Below, one piece after another: positions 5,493 to 7,007 of a stretch of DNA of 7,007 bases. This DNA comes from Pseudomonadota bacterium. Its GTDB lineage: Bacteria > Pseudomonadota > Alphaproteobacteria > Rhizobiales > Hyphomicrobiaceae. Both the position numbers and the translations under genes were made by a program. Position 1 is the first letter of the stretch; each line of letters starts with the position of its first letter. The stretch lies in the NCBI GenBank assembly GCA_003242645.1, contig QGVC01000190.1:1-7007 (forward strand), given 5' to 3'. The notes under the pieces were generated by a model, which was not told the DNA's origin, did no database searches, and saw only the letters and a program-made list of their open reading frames with translations.

Positions 5493-6845
5493 CTATACGC
5501 CAACGAGATCTAGCGCGGATTCCTCCCTGATCTGTGCCGCCGCCTTTTCGAGCGTTCCCCCCCGCAGCACGACTGCCACGATGTCCGGATCGAATTGGGT
5601 GCCGGCACACCTCCGTATCTCGTCTGCGACCTGCGTCACTGTCATTGCTGGTCGGTACGGCCGGTCCGAAAGCATTGCGTCAATCGAATCGCAAAGCATG
5701 ATCACGCGGGACGCTATCGGTATCTCTTTGCCTCTTAATCCGTCCGGATAACCCTTCCCGTCGTACCTTTCATGATGGTGTCGAACACCACGAATAACTT
5801 CCTCGGGAAAGGACGTCAAATTCTGGAGCAGCTCCGCACCCTTCACCGCGTGAGTCCTGATGACACGATGCTCCTCTTCCGTCAACACTCCTCGCTTCTG
5901 AATGATCTCTGCGTAAATACTGTCGATTTTTCCAATGTCATGTAGAAGTGCGGCAGTCTCGATTATTTCAATTTGCTTGAGGGAACAGCCCATTTCTTCG
6001 GCTATCAGCCGCGCGAGTCGTGATACCCTCAGCGAATGTCCCGAAGTATAGGGGTCCCTCGTTTCGATGGTCTTTATCAGTACCTTTAATAAGTCGCGGT
6101 TGCTTTGCTGTAATTGAATTTTCGACAGGTAAGAGTATCGTATCAAGAATATTGGCATTATGATAAGCAAGACACCGCCAACATACATGCGGTCGTATAA
6201 GAACGCAGCGAATACGGCAATTGGGCTCGCCAATAATCCGTAGATGATGTTAATTCCGCCTGGCCCAATCACTTGACGAAAAACAACGGCGAAATTCGCG
6301 TTCTTTCGCAAGGCAAACAATATGCTTACACTAACCATATTGGTTAGAAAGAACGTCGTAGTCAGGCCTAAAAACGCAAGAACATTCAGGGACAAAGGCA
6401 CCGCAGCTTCTCCACCTAATTGATAATAAGCCCAGGTCGCAAGAGCTACGGCAACTACAGACTGACTGACGTTGAATGCCGTCTTCCAAAGCGCTTGTAC
6501 TTTCGCAAGGAAGACCTCGGTAAACACTTCCGTTACGGCAGACGCGATTATTGCGGCCTCTAAAGGAAAAACAATCGCACAGGTCAGAAGAGGGAGAAAT
6601 CCTAAAGATGTCCTAATTGCATTCTTAGAATCTATAACTGAAATATGAACCGCTAGCGCCTCGGAAAGGATACTCAGGGCGATTAAGACGCCTATGCCCA
6701 AGAGGTCCATTCCCGGTAGCGACGTCAACGTAGACCAGTCGGACCTGAGCGCGACTGCGCCAGCGAGGGCAGTAACGAAAATTACGTACAGATACGCCTT
6801 TCTATTCATAAATCGGTAGAGCCCCCGCCTGCGATCACTGAGCAA
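5493..6845 (-). CDS. Membrane-anchored HD-GYP domain protein, probable cyclic di-GMP phosphodiesterase
   Basis: The 450-residue product has an N-terminal membrane domain with about six or seven hydrophobic segments (roughly 17-34, 47-67, 83-104, 124-141, 151-178, 195-215 and 219-237). A short helical linker (240-262) leads to a cytoplasmic HD-GYP domain (263-430). Conserved metal and signature residues are present: H270, HDIGK (302-306), H332, HHERYDGKGYPDGL (357-370), CDSIDAMLSDRPYR (385-398). HD-GYP enzymes hydrolyse cyclic di-GMP to pGpG or GMP, so activity is expected. There is no GGDEF, PAS or receiver domain, so the membrane part is probably the sensor. The longest frame starts with TTG at 6845 behind a weak GGGTGGG site. 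An ATG at 6809 (residue 13, MNRKAYLYVIF) is a good alternative that sits just before the first membrane segment but lacks a well-spaced site. The 5' end overlaps a 25-codon hydrophobic ORF, suggesting translational coupling. The membrane-coding part is AT-rich, while the 3' end is GC-rich. Confidence 0.92.
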   Translation of the reverse strand: MLSDRRRGLYRFMNRKAYLYVIFVTALAGAVALRSDWSTLTSLPGMDLLGIGVLIALSILSEALAVHISVIDSKNAIRTSLGFLPLLTCAIVFPLEAAIIASAVTEVFTEVFLAKVQALWKTAFNVSQSVVAVALATWAYYQLGGEAAVPLSLNVLAFLGLTTTFFLTNMVSVSILFALRKNANFAVVFRQVIGPGGINIIYGLLASPIAVFAAFLYDRMYVGGVLLIIMPIFLIRYSYLSKIQLQQSNRDLLKVLIKTIETRDPYTSGHSLRVSRLARLIAEEMGCSLKQIEIIETAALLHDIGKIDSIYAEIIQKRGVLTEEEHRVIRTHAVKGAELLQNLTSFPEEVIRGVRHHHERYDGKGYPDGLRGKEIPIASRVIMLCDSIDAMLSDRPYRPAMTVTQVADEIRRCAGTQFDPDIVAVVLRGGTLEKAAAQIREESALDLVGV

Positions 6846-6912
6846 CGTTAACCCACCCTGCGATCAGCAGGCTCAACATGGCACTGATGAACTCAAAAAG
6901 TGCCGAAAACAC
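6835..6912 (-). CDS. Putative 25-residue hydrophobic leader or small membrane protein upstream of the HD-GYP gene
   Basis: A GTG at 6912-6910 opens a 25-codon frame ending in TGA at 6837-6835. It begins FSALFEFISAM, continues LSLLIAGW and ends VNVAQ. That is one hydrophobic helix with a single acidic residue, long enough to span or insert into the membrane. In front of the GTG is GGGAGGTGA (6918-6926), an almost perfect complement to the 16S 3' end; its GGAGG core (6921-6925) is 8 bases from the start, and this is the strongest ribosome binding site in the window. The 3' end overlaps the TTG start of the HD-GYP gene by 11 bases in another frame, or ends 25 bases before the alternative ATG at 6809. 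This is the arrangement of translationally coupled genes. I do not recognise the peptide. It could be a functional partner of the membrane sensor, or a leader whose translation opens the downstream start. Confidence 0.5.
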   Translation of the reverse strand: MFSALFEFISAMLSLLIAGWVNVAQ

Positions 6913-7007
6913 CAGCGTCACCTCCCTTCGGAGTGGCGTCGACCGTGTGAGCTAGGCAGGTCGCGACGCTCCGCTGTTATTACGGTGCTGGGTCTCCGCT
7001 AGGCAGA
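6913..7007 (-). promoter_or_regulatory. Putative promoter region of the small ORF and HD-GYP gene with a 9-bp direct repeat
   Basis: GCTAGGCAG occurs on the plus strand at 6951-6959 and again at 6998-7006 (CTGCCTAGC on the coding strand), 47 bp apart. On the minus strand TAATAA (6977-6982) could serve as a -10 box, giving a leader of about 55-60 bases before the small ORF. The expected -35 position (7000-7005) is a poor match to TTGACA but falls inside the distal repeat copy, as might be seen at an activator-dependent promoter. This is suggestive only; the window ends here and more of the control region may lie beyond it. Confidence 0.3.
6918..6926 (-). promoter_or_regulatory. Very strong Shine-Dalgarno sequence for the small ORF
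   Basis: On the minus strand this reads GGGAGGTGA, preceded by GAA, so it closely matches AAGGAGGTGA. Its position decides the GTG at 6912 as a start. The HD-GYP start candidates have no comparable site of their own, which supports ribosomes entering here and passing on to the larger gene. Confidence 0.6.

Overview
The window looks like chromosomal DNA from a GC-rich, free-living environmental bacterium, probably Gram-negative and uncultured. This rests on three things: GC-dominated codon use in most coding regions, strong GGAGG-type ribosome binding sites, and the gene content, which pairs a very large SARP/AfsR-like regulator with an AraC-type regulator and an HD-GYP phosphodiesterase. The sequence alone does not fix a phylum. 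No tRNA, rRNA, CRISPR array, insertion sequence or phage gene was found.

Layout. The left end (1-127, minus) holds the start of a gene cut by the window edge, probably a small SRPBCC/AtaL-like protein. A GNAT acetyltransferase follows (267-773, minus). A gap of about 320 bp (774-1097) contains no clear gene, only a weak coding-like trace. The centre is a 1111-residue regulator (1098-4433, minus) with an N-terminal winged helix, a BTAD domain, an AAA-type ATPase and a long TPR-like tail. A 142-bp intergenic region separates it from a divergently transcribed 278-residue AraC-family regulator (4576-5412, plus). Convergent with that gene, after 80 bp, is a membrane-anchored HD-GYP protein (5493-6845, minus). 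Immediately upstream of its start, and overlapping it, is an unannotated 25-codon hydrophobic ORF (6835-6912, minus) with the best ribosome binding site in the window.

How the parts may work together (inference). The BTAD regulator and the AraC regulator share a divergent control region. It contains three TGATGC-like direct repeats spaced exactly 11 bp apart, ending a few bases before a possible -10 of the AraC gene. That is the geometry known for SARP-type activators, so the simplest model is that the large ATPase regulator integrates a nucleotide- or protein-borne signal and switches on the AraC gene, which controls further targets. The HD-GYP protein would lower cyclic di-GMP in response to a membrane-sensed cue, and its translation may be coupled to the small hydrophobic ORF. 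The GNAT and SRPBCC genes look like ordinary housekeeping or accessory enzymes with no visible link to the regulators.

Base composition is uneven. Both large minus-strand genes have GC-rich 3' ends (about 70% in lines counted by hand) and much more AT-rich middles or 5' parts (about 37-42%), which suggests mosaic or transferred origins.
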